DNA of 7,007 nucleotides from JBMNUL01 sp050946255. Lineage in GTDB: Bacteria > Actinomycetota > Coriobacteriia > Coriobacteriales > CADBOM01. This document shows positions 1 to 6,156 of this stretch, piece after piece. The stretch is from contig JBMNUL010000135.1 of assembly GCA_050946255.1 (NCBI GenBank), positions 1 to 7,007 of the forward strand, in the 5' to 3' direction. A program made the position numbers and the translations under genes. The notes beneath the pieces were generated by a model. The model saw only the letters and a list, made by a program, of their open reading frames with translations. It was not told the origin of the DNA and searched no databases. How positions within the stretch are numbered: position 1 is the stretch's first letter; the number at the start of each line of letters is the position of its first letter.

Positions 1-47
1 TTGTCCGTGACAGACAACAGTGCCCTTTTGATAATCGGATCGCTCAT
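1..47 (-). CDS. purH: PurH start, bifunctional AICAR formyltransferase/IMP cyclohydrolase (partial)
   Basis: Only the N-terminus is inside the window; the gene runs off the left edge. The visible translation is MSDPIIKRALLSVTDK, with the last codon incomplete. The KRALLSV(T/S)DK pattern is the characteristic opening of PurH, where it forms the first strand of the IMP cyclohydrolase domain. PurH performs the last two steps of de novo purine synthesis in the cytoplasm, formylating AICAR with 10-formyl-tetrahydrofolate and closing the ring to IMP. The ATG at 45-47 is preceded by a near-ideal AAGGAG (minus strand, 59-54) with 6 nt spacing. It sits 29 nt after the sirtuin stop and is probably the sixth gene of the glmU-prs-pth-gpsA-sir2-purH unit. 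PRPP from the prs product in the same unit feeds this pathway. With only about 15 residues visible the identification rests on one motif, and nothing can be said about catalytic residues. Confidence 0.83.
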   Translation of the reverse strand, partial: MSDPIIKRALLSVTD

Positions 48-76
48 CCGCTGCTCCTTGCCCTTGATTTCCTTTT

Positions 77-820
77 CTACCAATCCATTATCTGTCCCAC
101 CGGCCCGGCAATCAACAAGTCGGCATCGCGGTCTCTCGGAGTCGGGCTCTTGTTGATGATCACGAGCTTGTCGCCCCTGAAGTAGTCGATGAACCCGGCT
201 GCAGGGTAGACGACCATAGAGGTGCCCGCGACGATCAGAACTTCGGCCTTGGAAATCGCCGAAATCGACCCCTCGATGACATCTGGGTCTAGCGCCTCTT
301 CATACATAACGACGGCAGGTCTGACGATTCCGCCGCATTTGGTGCACTTCGGAACACCGTCTGTCGCCATTATGAAATCTGTGCTGTACTCGGCACCGCA
401 GTCCATGCAGTAATTTCTCGAAACCGTGCCGTGCAGCTCGAATACGTTCTTTGACCCGGCCTTCTGATGCAGCCCGTCGATGTTCTGCGTTATGACCGCG
501 TCGAGCTTTCCCTCCCTCTCGAGCTGGGCGAGCTTCAAATGCGCGGCGTTGGGCTTGGCATCGGCTGGAACCATTGTCTTTCGATAGAAGTCGTAGAACT
601 CCGCAGGGTGCGCCATGAAGAAGCTGTGCGACACGATCTCCTCGGGGTTCTTGAGCCCGCTGGTGGTGAAGATGCCGTTGGAGCTCCTGAAATCGGGGAT
701 TCCGCTCTCCGTCGAGACACCTGCACCTCCGAAGAACACGATGTGGTCGTGACTTTCCACTATCTGCTTGAGCTCTGCTTGCTGCTCCTTGAGCTCCGGA
801 GTAAGTTCCGAACCAGACAT
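77..820 (-). CDS. Sir2-family NAD-dependent protein deacetylase (sirtuin)
   Basis: This is a complete small bacterial sirtuin of 247 aa. It should remove acetyl groups from protein lysines using NAD+, releasing nicotinamide and O-acetyl-ADP-ribose. Visible motifs are the NAD-binding GAGVSTESGIPDFRS (about 32-46), TQNIDGLHQ (111-119), catalytic His130 in LHGT, four zinc cysteines as two CxxC pairs (138/141 and 159/162), GTSMVVYPAAG (199-209) and INKSPTPRD (222-230). The residue before GAG is Gly rather than the usual Thr. Aligned by eye to E. coli CobB, the YxxR pair linked to succinyl/malonyl-lysine recognition reads Y76..Y79, so plain deacetylase activity is more likely than desuccinylase; this is inference. 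I chose the ATG at 818-820 because a GAGGTGA lies 4 nt upstream. An in-frame TTG at 833-835 would add five residues with a worse-placed ribosome binding site. The gene lies 41 nt after gpsA and 29 nt before purH, so it is probably co-transcribed with them. Confidence 0.93.
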   Translation of the reverse strand: MSGSELTPELKEQQAELKQIVESHDHIVFFGGAGVSTESGIPDFRSSNGIFTTSGLKNPEEIVSHSFFMAHPAEFYDFYRKTMVPADAKPNAAHLKLAQLEREGKLDAVITQNIDGLHQKAGSKNVFELHGTVSRNYCMDCGAEYSTDFIMATDGVPKCTKCGGIVRPAVVMYEEALDPDVIEGSISAISKAEVLIVAGTSMVVYPAAGFIDYFRGDKLVIINKSPTPRDRDADLLIAGPVGQIMDW

Positions 821-831
821 GCTATCACCTC
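821..831 (-). promoter_or_regulatory. Ribosome binding site that fixes the sirtuin start
   Basis: On the minus strand GAGGTGA (831-825) is followed by TAGC and then ATG at 820. This supports the ATG as start over the in-frame TTG at 835, whose nearest purine-rich element (AGGTGA) is about 10 nt away. Seen directly in the sequence; the choice of start is inference. Confidence 0.65.
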
Positions 832-861
832 GCAAATAACCAAGCTCACCTGAGACCTATC

Positions 862-1839
862 TCATTTGAGGATATACCCCACAAGCTGGTTCACGTCCCC
901 CGAATCGGAGAAAACCTGGGTGGCGATGTCCATGAAATCGGATTGTATGCCGAGCTTTTCCGACATGTCATTCCATTGGCCGACGACGGTCAGACCCTCA
1001 ACGGTGTTGGATTCGAGATAAGACTTGGCCTCCGCCGAATCGAAACCGTGCTCCCCCACAATCCTGCCAAAGGAGCCGTTCCTGCTCTTCGGCGAGAAAC
1101 ACGTGAGGATGAGGTCGCCGAGGCCGGCGAGGCTCGTCGATGTATCTCCACTGCCGCCATCGAGCATCTCGAGCATGCTGCGGAGATCTCCCATCATCCT
1201 CTGGAGGAACAGGCACTGCGTTGTAATTGGATACCCCGCCCCGTAAAGCGCTCCACAGCACAGCGCTGCGGCATTCTTTATGCAGGAGCAGAGCTCGATT
1301 CCCATCACATCGTCGGAAAGGTCGAGTGTCACGTGCGGGTCTTGTGCAAACGCCTCCTTGACGGTCTCGAGCTCCTCGGGATGCCTGGTGGCAAAGGTGA
1401 AGCCAACTGGAACGTCCTCGATGATGTCTATTGCAAATCCCGGACCGGCTATCGCCGCCACGTCTCTTCCCAGCACGCGCATGGCCGCCATTGCGGGCAG
1501 CGACCCATCAGGACACGCGCCCTTTGTGCCGACGACCACGATCGTGGAGTCATCTATATGGGGAGCGAGGTTCTCACAGACACTTGCGACGAACCTGGAC
1601 GTCGTGAGGATGAAAACGATGGAGGCTCCCTCCACGGCATCCTTCATCGAGGCCGTCATTTTCAGACCCTTGGGAAGAGGATGCCCGCCAAGCACCACGG
1701 AGATCTTGCCGCTGGACTCGTACTCGTCGACCTTCTCCTGCGACTCAGCCCACACCCAAACCTCGTTCACACCCTTTGAGCTGAGCCTTTTCGACATCGA
1801 GAAGCCGAATGCGCCGGCACCGATAACAGAGATTTTCAT
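862..1839 (-). CDS. gpsA: NAD(P)H-dependent glycerol-3-phosphate dehydrogenase, GpsA-like
   Basis: The 325-aa product has the size and layout of cytoplasmic GpsA, which reduces dihydroxyacetone phosphate to sn-glycerol-3-phosphate, the backbone of phospholipids. The N-terminus carries a Rossmann GxGxxG (GAGAFG, 7-12). Further on are VGTKG (103-107, Lys106), AGPGFA (131-136), ELCSCIKNAAAL (182-193) with the conserved active-site lysine at 188, and the family block LAGLGDLILTC..SRN.SFG (238-258). Two features are unusual: GP(S/T)FA is GPGFA here, and the usual glycine/asparagine-rich stretch before the (L/I)TRG helix is replaced by GAGYPITTQCLFLQRM (200-215). The protein is therefore a divergent member, and a related 3-hydroxy-type dehydrogenase cannot be wholly excluded, although the C-terminal block is strongly GpsA. 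The ATG has GGAGG 6 nt upstream. The gene follows pth by 25 nt and precedes sir2 by 41 nt, so it is probably operonic. Confidence 0.83.
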   Translation of the reverse strand: MKISVIGAGAFGFSMSKRLSSKGVNEVWVWAESQEKVDEYESSGKISVVLGGHPLPKGLKMTASMKDAVEGASIVFILTTSRFVASVCENLAPHIDDSTIVVVGTKGACPDGSLPAMAAMRVLGRDVAAIAGPGFAIDIIEDVPVGFTFATRHPEELETVKEAFAQDPHVTLDLSDDVMGIELCSCIKNAAALCCGALYGAGYPITTQCLFLQRMMGDLRSMLEMLDGGSGDTSTSLAGLGDLILTCFSPKSRNGSFGRIVGEHGFDSAEAKSYLESNTVEGLTVVGQWNDMSEKLGIQSDFMDIATQVFSDSGDVNQLVGYILK

Positions 1840-1864
1840 GGCACCTCCAATACTCGAAAACTGC

Positions 1865-2437
1865 CTAAGAATCAGTGTGGTATTTCAGCATAGCAGCGTC
1901 AACGCCCTCGCGCAGCGCATAGAGAGCGATTTCCGCCCCACGCACCACAGTGGCTAGGAAATCATCTGCCTCTTTCTTCGTGATCTTGGCCAAGACGTAA
2001 TCGGCTGGGTCCATTCTCCCAGGAGGACGGCCTATCCCAATCCTGAGCCGGGCATAGTCGCTGCCGATCTGACTGGAAATCGAGCGCAGGCCGTTGTGCC
2101 CACCATGGCCTCCCTTGTGTTTGAGCCTGATGGTTCCAGCTGGAAGGTCGAGGTCGTCGTGGACCACGAGGATCTGGTCTGGCCCGACCCCGTACCTGTT
2201 CATGACATGGGATAGCGGTCCCCCAGAGCGGTTCATGAAAGCCTGGGGCTTGACCAGCAAGATCTGGTCTCCATCTAGCTTGCCAGTTCCCACCAGGCAG
2301 CCATCCTGGTTTTTCCAGTAGTTGACTCCGAGCTCGTGGGAAAGCTCGTCTACGACCATGAAACCGCTGTTGTGCCTCGTCATGGCGTATTCCTCGCCTG
2401 GGTTGCCCAATCCAGCGACAAGCACGATCTGAGACAT
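1865..2437 (-). CDS. pth: Peptidyl-tRNA hydrolase
   Basis: This 190-aa protein is a full-length bacterial Pth. It cleaves the ester bond of peptidyl-tRNAs that drop off ribosomes, freeing the tRNA for reuse in the cytoplasm. All hallmark residues are present: GLGNPG (9-14, Asn12), TRHNSG with catalytic His22, FMNRSG (68-72, Asn69), VVHDDLDLP (91-99, catalytic Asp94), GGHGGHNGL (109-117, Asn115) and RLRIGIGRP (130-138). The ATG at 2435-2437 is preceded by AGGAGAT about 9 nt upstream. The gene follows prs by 40 nt and precedes gpsA by 25 nt. A prs-pth neighbourhood is common in Gram-positive bacteria, often with a ribosomal L25/Ctc gene between them; no such gene is present here. Nothing in the protein looks odd. 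Confidence 0.96.
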   Translation of the reverse strand: MSQIVLVAGLGNPGEEYAMTRHNSGFMVVDELSHELGVNYWKNQDGCLVGTGKLDGDQILLVKPQAFMNRSGGPLSHVMNRYGVGPDQILVVHDDLDLPAGTIRLKHKGGHGGHNGLRSISSQIGSDYARLRIGIGRPPGRMDPADYVLAKITKKEADDFLATVVRGAEIALYALREGVDAAMLKYHTDS

Positions 2438-2462
2438 TGGGAAGATCTCCTATGTTTCCGAG

Positions 2463-2487
2463 GTCGCGCGCGACGCGCTAAAGCGCG
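2463..2487 (-). repeat. GC-rich palindrome and hairpin at the prs-pth junction
   Basis: Positions 2463-2474 are a perfect 12-bp palindrome (GTCGCGCGCGAC). Abutting and sharing one base is a 14-nt inverted repeat at 2474-2487, with five-base CGCGC/GCGCG arms around a 4-nt loop containing the prs stop codon. No T-run follows on the minus strand before the pth ribosome binding site, so it does not look like an intrinsic terminator. It could protect or process the operon mRNA between prs and pth, or be chance in GC-rich DNA. Confidence 0.5.
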
Positions 2488-3440
2488 AAGTCCGGGTCGA
2501 AGAGCTCCGAGACCGAACCGTTGTTGTACACGTTGAGGATTGCACGGCCGAACAACGGTGCCACAGAGATGATGTGGAACTTGTCGCTCAGACGGCTCCT
2601 GTCGATCGGCACGGTATCGCAAACTACCACCTCGGTAGCAGGGCACTCCTCGAGGCGCTCGATGGCCGGGTCTGAGAAAACCGCATGGGTGGCGCTGATC
2701 CTGACGCTGGCAGCACCTGCCTCCATAAGCGCCTTGGCGCCGTTCGTGATCGTCCCAGCGGTATCGATCATGTCATCGTTGAGGATGCAGTTCTTTCCCT
2801 CGACATCTCCGATAACGGTGGAGACCTCTGCCACGTTATGGGCGGGGCGGCTCTTGTGCATGATCGCGAGGTCGGCATTTAGCATCTGTGCCATCTTCTT
2901 GGCAGCCTTGGCACGTCCGACATCTGGAGAGACCACGCAGAGGTTGTCGAGCTGCTGCTTGCCGAAGTAGTCGGCGAACAGTCCAAGTGCCGTGAGATGG
3001 TTGACGGGGGTATCGAAGAACCCCTGGATCTGTCCCTGGTGCAGGTCGATCATGATAGTGTCATCCACTCCGGCAACGGTGAGCAGATTTGCCACGAGCT
3101 TGGCGGTAATCGGCTCTCGAGCTGCCGATTTGCGGTCCTGCCGTGCATAACCATAGTGCGATATGACGCCCGTGACCTTCCTCGCGGAAGCGCGCTTGGC
3201 AGCGTCGGTCATGATCAGCAGCTCCATGAGCGCATCGTTGACATTGCCAGCCACGGACTGGACGATGAACACGTCAGCCCCTCGGACGCTCTCCAGGAAC
3301 CTTGCATAAATCTCGCCGTTGGCAAACGTCTCGAGCCTAACCTTGCCAAGCTCCACGCCGATGCTCTCGGAAATGCCTTCTGCAAGCTCTCTATTGCTTC
3401 TCCCTGCGAAAAGCATCAGCTTCCTGTTTTGAACGTCCAT
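2478..3440 (-). CDS. prs: Ribose-phosphate pyrophosphokinase (PRPP synthetase)
   Basis: The 320-aa protein matches class I PRPP synthetases in length and order of motifs. It transfers pyrophosphate from ATP to ribose 5-phosphate, supplying PRPP for purine, pyrimidine, NAD, His and Trp synthesis. Visible are FANGE (39-43), the ATP-site stretch ending in YARQDRK (98-104), the REPITAKLVA loop (108-117), IDLHQGQIQGFFD (131-143) with the metal-binding His, VVSPDVGRAKAA (169-180), and the PRPP-binding NDDMIDTAGT (221-230). Two positions depart from the common pattern: the usual PY before xGYARQD is SH (94-95), and the residue before the DD pair, usually Val, is Asn221. Catalytic residues remain, so I expect an active enzyme. 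The ATG at 3438-3440 has AAAGGT about 9 nt upstream. The gene lies 38 nt after glmU, within the same transcription unit. Confidence 0.96.
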   Translation of the reverse strand: MDVQNRKLMLFAGRSNRELAEGISESIGVELGKVRLETFANGEIYARFLESVRGADVFIVQSVAGNVNDALMELLIMTDAAKRASARKVTGVISHYGYARQDRKSAAREPITAKLVANLLTVAGVDDTIMIDLHQGQIQGFFDTPVNHLTALGLFADYFGKQQLDNLCVVSPDVGRAKAAKKMAQMLNADLAIMHKSRPAHNVAEVSTVIGDVEGKNCILNDDMIDTAGTITNGAKALMEAGAASVRISATHAVFSDPAIERLEECPATEVVVCDTVPIDRSRLSDKFHIISVAPLFGRAILNVYNNGSVSELFDPDFAL

Positions 3441-3478
3441 CTATACCGACCTTTCGTCTCTCGTCGCCAGCACTTCAG

Positions 3479-4876
3479 TTAATTGCCATTATCACCGTTG
3501 TCGTTCTCGCCTTGTTTGCGCATCTTCCTATCATGATATCCCTCGATGTTGCGCTGTCTGCTCCTGGCTATCGAGAGCGCACCGTCTGGGACGTCCATGG
3601 TAATCGTGGAACCGGCGCCCACCAAGACGTCATTTCCGATGTTAACCGGAGCGACCATCATTGTGTCCGACCCTATGAACGAACGGTCGCCAATGGTCGT
3701 AGGATTCTTCTTTTCCCCATCGTAGTTGCAGGTGATGGACCCTGCGCCGATGTTGACTCCCTCGCCAATCGTGGTGTCGCCGATATAGCTGAGGTGCGGG
3801 ACCTTCGATCCCTTGCCAACCGTAGATTTCTTGAGCTCTACATGAGTGCCCGCCTTGGAACCTTCGCACATGTGAACGCCAGGGCGCAGATATGCACGGG
3901 GGCCGCATGCGACCCTGTCGTCGAGAACAGACTCTAAAACCACGGATTCCTCGACCGTGCAATCCCTACCAATCGTCGAGTCGACGATTCTCGTATTGGG
4001 TCCGATCGTCGATCCGGAGCACACCTTCGACTCCCCGATGATCATCGTGAGTGGCAATATCTCCACGTCGTTCTCGATGACCACATCCGGGCCTATCCAA
4101 ACAAGATCTGGGTCCAGCATCGTGACCCCATCCAACATGAGCTTCTCATTGATCCTGTGCTGCATGACCTTGGTGGCCTGTGCCAGCTGGACCCTGTTGT
4201 TGATTCCCAAGGCCTCGTTCGGATCGGAGGCGGCAATAGCGCAGACCTTCTTGCCGTCTGCGACGATCATGCCGACCACGTCGGTGAGATAGTATTCGCC
4301 CTGAGCATTGTCGTTTCCAAGTTTGGAGAGGTAATAGAGAAGGTCATCGACGCGGAAGCAGTACATTCCGCTGTTGCACTCCCCCACGGAAGCCTCATCG
4401 GCCGTGCAGTCCTTCTGCTCGACTATCTTCACCACGTCCCCGTTTTGGTTTCTGATGACCCTGCCGTATCCGTGAGGGTTATCCGGGATGAAGGTCAGAA
4501 CCACACAGGATGCGTTCTCCTCCTCGAGCGAACGTGCGAGCTTCTCTATGGTCTCAGAAGTCACCAGCGGGCAATCTCCGGAGAGCACGACGACCTTCCC
4601 GCCCCTTTTCTCAAGGGCGTCCGCAGCCATCATGACGGCATGTCCAGTTCCAAGCCTCTCCTTTTGGAGAACCACCTCGGTGTCGAAGACGATAGGTTCA
4701 ACGATCTCGCTCTTGTGGCCCAAAACGGTGATCACGTCGTCGCACCCTGCCGAACGCGCGGCGTCGACGACCCACCTCACCAATGGCTTGTTGAACATGC
4801 CGAAGGCCACCTTGGGCATATCCGATTTCATCCTGGTGCCGAGACCGGCGGCAAGAACCAGCGCGGTAGTCTGCAT
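3479..4876 (-). CDS. glmU: Bifunctional GlmU: glucosamine-1-P acetyltransferase / GlcNAc-1-P uridyltransferase
   Basis: This 465-aa protein makes UDP-GlcNAc, the precursor of peptidoglycan, in the cytoplasm. The N-terminal half is the uridyltransferase: LAAGLGTRMKS (8-18), Lys22, Q71 and GTGHAV (76-81), metal-site SGDCPL (99-104, Asp101), VEQKD (152-156), ECNSGMY (166-172) and NNRVQLA (226-232). From about 255 the sequence turns into left-handed beta-helix hexapeptide repeats forming the acetyltransferase. Its key residues are visible: LRPG (330-333), HVELKK (345-350), catalytic His361 in VPHLSYIGD, and CNYDG (383-387). The last ten residues are a charged, Asn/Gly/Asp-rich tail, probably disordered. 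The ATG is set by GGAGG (minus 4886-4882) 5 nt upstream. It is the first gene of the presumed glmU-prs-pth-gpsA-sir2-purH unit, beginning 88 nt after tRNA-Gln. The length and motifs are normal for the family. Confidence 0.97.
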   Translation of the reverse strand: MQTTALVLAAGLGTRMKSDMPKVAFGMFNKPLVRWVVDAARSAGCDDVITVLGHKSEIVEPIVFDTEVVLQKERLGTGHAVMMAADALEKRGGKVVVLSGDCPLVTSETIEKLARSLEEENASCVVLTFIPDNPHGYGRVIRNQNGDVVKIVEQKDCTADEASVGECNSGMYCFRVDDLLYYLSKLGNDNAQGEYYLTDVVGMIVADGKKVCAIAASDPNEALGINNRVQLAQATKVMQHRINEKLMLDGVTMLDPDLVWIGPDVVIENDVEILPLTMIIGESKVCSGSTIGPNTRIVDSTIGRDCTVEESVVLESVLDDRVACGPRAYLRPGVHMCEGSKAGTHVELKKSTVGKGSKVPHLSYIGDTTIGEGVNIGAGSITCNYDGEKKNPTTIGDRSFIGSDTMMVAPVNIGNDVLVGAGSTITMDVPDGALSIARSRQRNIEGYHDRKMRKQGENDNGDNGN

Positions 4877-4897
4877 CTAAACCTCCAAGTCGGTCAG

Positions 4898-4928
4898 ATT
4901 GTGAATCCGCCCGTCTAGAAAATGCCAA
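4898..4928 (-). promoter_or_regulatory. Weak candidate promoter for the glmU unit
   Basis: On the minus strand TTGGCA (4928-4923, five of six to the -35 consensus) lies directly after the T-run of the tRNA terminator. CACAAT (4903-4898, four of six to the -10 consensus) follows after 19 nt, longer than the ideal 17. It would start transcription about 15 nt before the glmU ATG. This is suggestive by position only; the operon could equally be read from upstream. Confidence 0.25.
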
Positions 4929-4929
4929 G

Positions 4930-4951
4930 AAAAAAGGACGCAACAGCATCC
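4930..4951 (-). terminator. Short intrinsic terminator after tRNA-Gln
   Basis: On the minus strand GGATGC, loop TGTT, GCGTCC form a six-pair stem (one G-U), followed at once by six Ts (4935-4930). It begins 13 nt after the tRNA CCA end, which suits release of the tRNA precursor. The stem is short, so partial read-through into glmU is plausible. Confidence 0.55.
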
Positions 4952-4964
4952 CATGCATTCAGTT

Positions 4965-5038
4965 TGGCTGGGGTACTAGGATTCGAACCTAGGTAGCTGG
5001 CACCAAAAGCCAGAGTCCTGCCGCTAGACGATACCCCA
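4965..5038 (-). tRNA. tRNA-Gln (anticodon UUG)
   Basis: The 74-nt minus-strand sequence folds as a tRNA. The acceptor arms are TGGGGTA and TACCCCA, with discriminator G and an encoded CCA. The D arm is TCTAGCGGCAGGA. The anticodon stem is CTGGC/GCCAG around loop TTTTGGT, giving anticodon UUG, which reads CAA (Gln). The T arm is CTAGG, TTCGAAT, CCTAG. The U1-A72 start and overall sequence resemble bacterial tRNA-Gln. There is no intron and no long variable arm. The gene lies between ispE and glmU on the same strand, with its own candidate promoter and terminator. Confidence 0.97.
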
Positions 5039-5063
5039 GCATGAGCTTCACCGCGAGCTGTGG

Positions 5064-5084
5064 CAACTGCAAGATCAGCAGTTG
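5064..5084 (-). repeat. Inverted repeat in the leader of tRNA-Gln
   Basis: CAACTGC and GCAGTTG (7 bp each) flank a 7-nt spacer, ending 26 nt upstream of the mature tRNA 5' end. In a precursor transcript this would form a hairpin before the tRNA; as DNA it could be an operator. No T-run follows. The rest of the 140-nt spacer between ispE and the tRNA shows no open reading frame I would support. Confidence 0.4.
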
Positions 5085-5130
5085 AATTCGCATCGGAGGC
5101 AAATTGCAGCCCACGCAAGCCGCGGTAACG

Positions 5131-5145
5131 AGTTTAGCATATATA
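5131..5145 (-). promoter_or_regulatory. Candidate extended -10 promoter for tRNA-Gln
   Basis: The minus strand carries an AT-rich TATATATGCTAAACT. Within it TGC-TAAACT fits the extended -10 form TGnTAnnnT. I see no good -35 hexamer 16-18 nt upstream. A start about 7 nt downstream would give a leader of roughly 85 nt before the tRNA. Its AT-richness stands out from the surroundings. The call is by pattern only. Confidence 0.35.
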
Positions 5146-5157
5146 AGTGGGCATTGA

Positions 5158-5174
5158 GGGACGTTGCCGGTCCC
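5158..5174 (-). other. Weak hairpin after ispE
   Basis: GGGAC and GTCCC arms around a 7-nt loop start 4 nt after the ispE stop codon. There is no T-run behind it, so it is not a convincing intrinsic terminator. It might stabilise the 3' end of the tadA-ispE message. Confidence 0.3.
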
Positions 5175-5178
5175 CGTG

Positions 5179-6156
5179 TTAAATCTCCGGTTGCATCGTG
5201 GTGCTGATATTCACCCCGCACGGAACGCTCTGGCAATCAAGGGCCCACCAGCCCAGCTCTCGCATTCTGGATGCGGCCCTTGCGGCGTCCTCCCTGCTCT
5301 CGCAGACACCGAAAGATGCCGACCCGCTTCCGGAGATCATGGCGTTGAGAACCTCTGGCTGGGACCTGAGGTCGTAGATCACATGCGCCACCTCAGGTTC
5401 GATTTCACATGCAGGCTCCTGAAGGTTGTTCAGCAACAGGCTGGCAAGGTTCTTTGCAGGAGCTTCGTTTCTCAGAGCATCCACAAGTTCTTTCGTCTTG
5501 GCATCCCTCTCCGGCTTGTCGCCACGGGGTTTCCCCGCATTGAGCTCGTCGAACTTCCTGTACACATCTCCAGTTCCCAAGCCGACGTTTGGCCTTGCCA
5601 CCACGAAGTACATGTTGGGAGATGGCAGAGTGCCCTCGTAGACGTCCCCATATCCGCTGAGCAGAGCCGTGCCCCCGCGGAGGAAGAAAGCGATGTCGGT
5701 GCCCAGTTCTCTGGCGACCGCATATGCTTCCTCGCCGGTCGGCTCCAGACCGTAGAGCATTGCCATGAAGGCTATGGCCACGGCGCAATCAGATGACCCG
5801 CCTCCGAATCCGGACTGAGATGGAATTCCCTTTTGGAGCTCGATCGAGATTCGGTCCTCCAGAGGTTTGCCGATATGATTCACGAACGCCATTATCGCCT
5901 TGTAGACGAGATTGTCCTCGAGCGGGATATCCGCACACTGGACGCCATGATATGGCTTGAGGTCTATCGACACGCCGGGGTTCTTCTTGTCCCAAACCAC
6001 CTTCGCATGCATCCTGTCGCAGAGCGAGATGGCCTGCATGACCGTGGTGACAGGATGTCTCCCGTTCTCAACGTTCCAGTCTACGCTCAGCAAGAGGTTC
6101 ACCTTTGCCGGTGCGACTATGAAGAATTCTCTGTCCTCTGGTCTATTCTTTGGCAT
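5179..6156 (-). CDS. ispE: 4-diphosphocytidyl-2-C-methyl-D-erythritol kinase
   Basis: This is a GHMP-family kinase of 325 aa that phosphorylates the 2-hydroxyl of CDP-methylerythritol with ATP in the non-mevalonate (MEP) isoprenoid pathway, in the cytoplasm. Seen motifs are APAKVNLLLSV (15-25, catalytic Lys18), the ATP-binding loop SGFGGGSSD (115-123), LGTDIAFFLRGGTAL (151-165) with catalytic Asp154, and the C-terminal MISGSGSASFGV (273-284). It is about 40 residues longer than E. coli IspE; an extended segment around 200-230, charged and Lys/Asp-rich, may account for some of this. The ATG at 6154-6156 directly abuts the TGA of tadA with no gap, and GGGAG lies 9 nt upstream inside tadA, so translation is probably coupled. 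The presence of ispE indicates isoprenoid synthesis by the MEP route. Confidence 0.95.
   Translation of the reverse strand: MPKNRPEDREFFIVAPAKVNLLLSVDWNVENGRHPVTTVMQAISLCDRMHAKVVWDKKNPGVSIDLKPYHGVQCADIPLEDNLVYKAIMAFVNHIGKPLEDRISIELQKGIPSQSGFGGGSSDCAVAIAFMAMLYGLEPTGEEAYAVARELGTDIAFFLRGGTALLSGYGDVYEGTLPSPNMYFVVARPNVGLGTGDVYRKFDELNAGKPRGDKPERDAKTKELVDALRNEAPAKNLASLLLNNLQEPACEIEPEVAHVIYDLRSQPEVLNAMISGSGSASFGVCESREDAARAASRMRELGWWALDCQSVPCGVNISTTMQPEI

Noticed and set aside
943..1779. Long open frame on the plus strand opposite gpsA (278 codons)
   Set aside because: It lies wholly antisense to a gene with clear GpsA motifs, its translation is rich in His/Arg/Leu with no recognisable domain, and it has no independent ribosome binding site that I would trust. 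Long antisense frames are expected in GC-biased DNA.
4157..4918. Long open frame on the plus strand opposite the N-terminal half of glmU (253 codons)
   Set aside because: It is fully antisense to glmU, which carries every catalytic motif, and the product resembles no family.
4915..5118. Minus-strand open frame running through tRNA-Gln
   Set aside because: It overlaps the whole tRNA gene, is short, and has no ribosome binding site or family resemblance.
5039..5178. A riboswitch, T-box or second RNA gene in the ispE to tRNA-Gln spacer
   Set aside because: I found only a 7-bp inverted repeat and an AT-rich promoter-like stretch. There is no T-box core sequence, no terminator/antiterminator pair and no second cloverleaf.
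5179..5796. Plus-strand open frame opposite ispE
   Set aside because: It is antisense to ispE with no domain features and a composition typical of a reverse-frame shadow.
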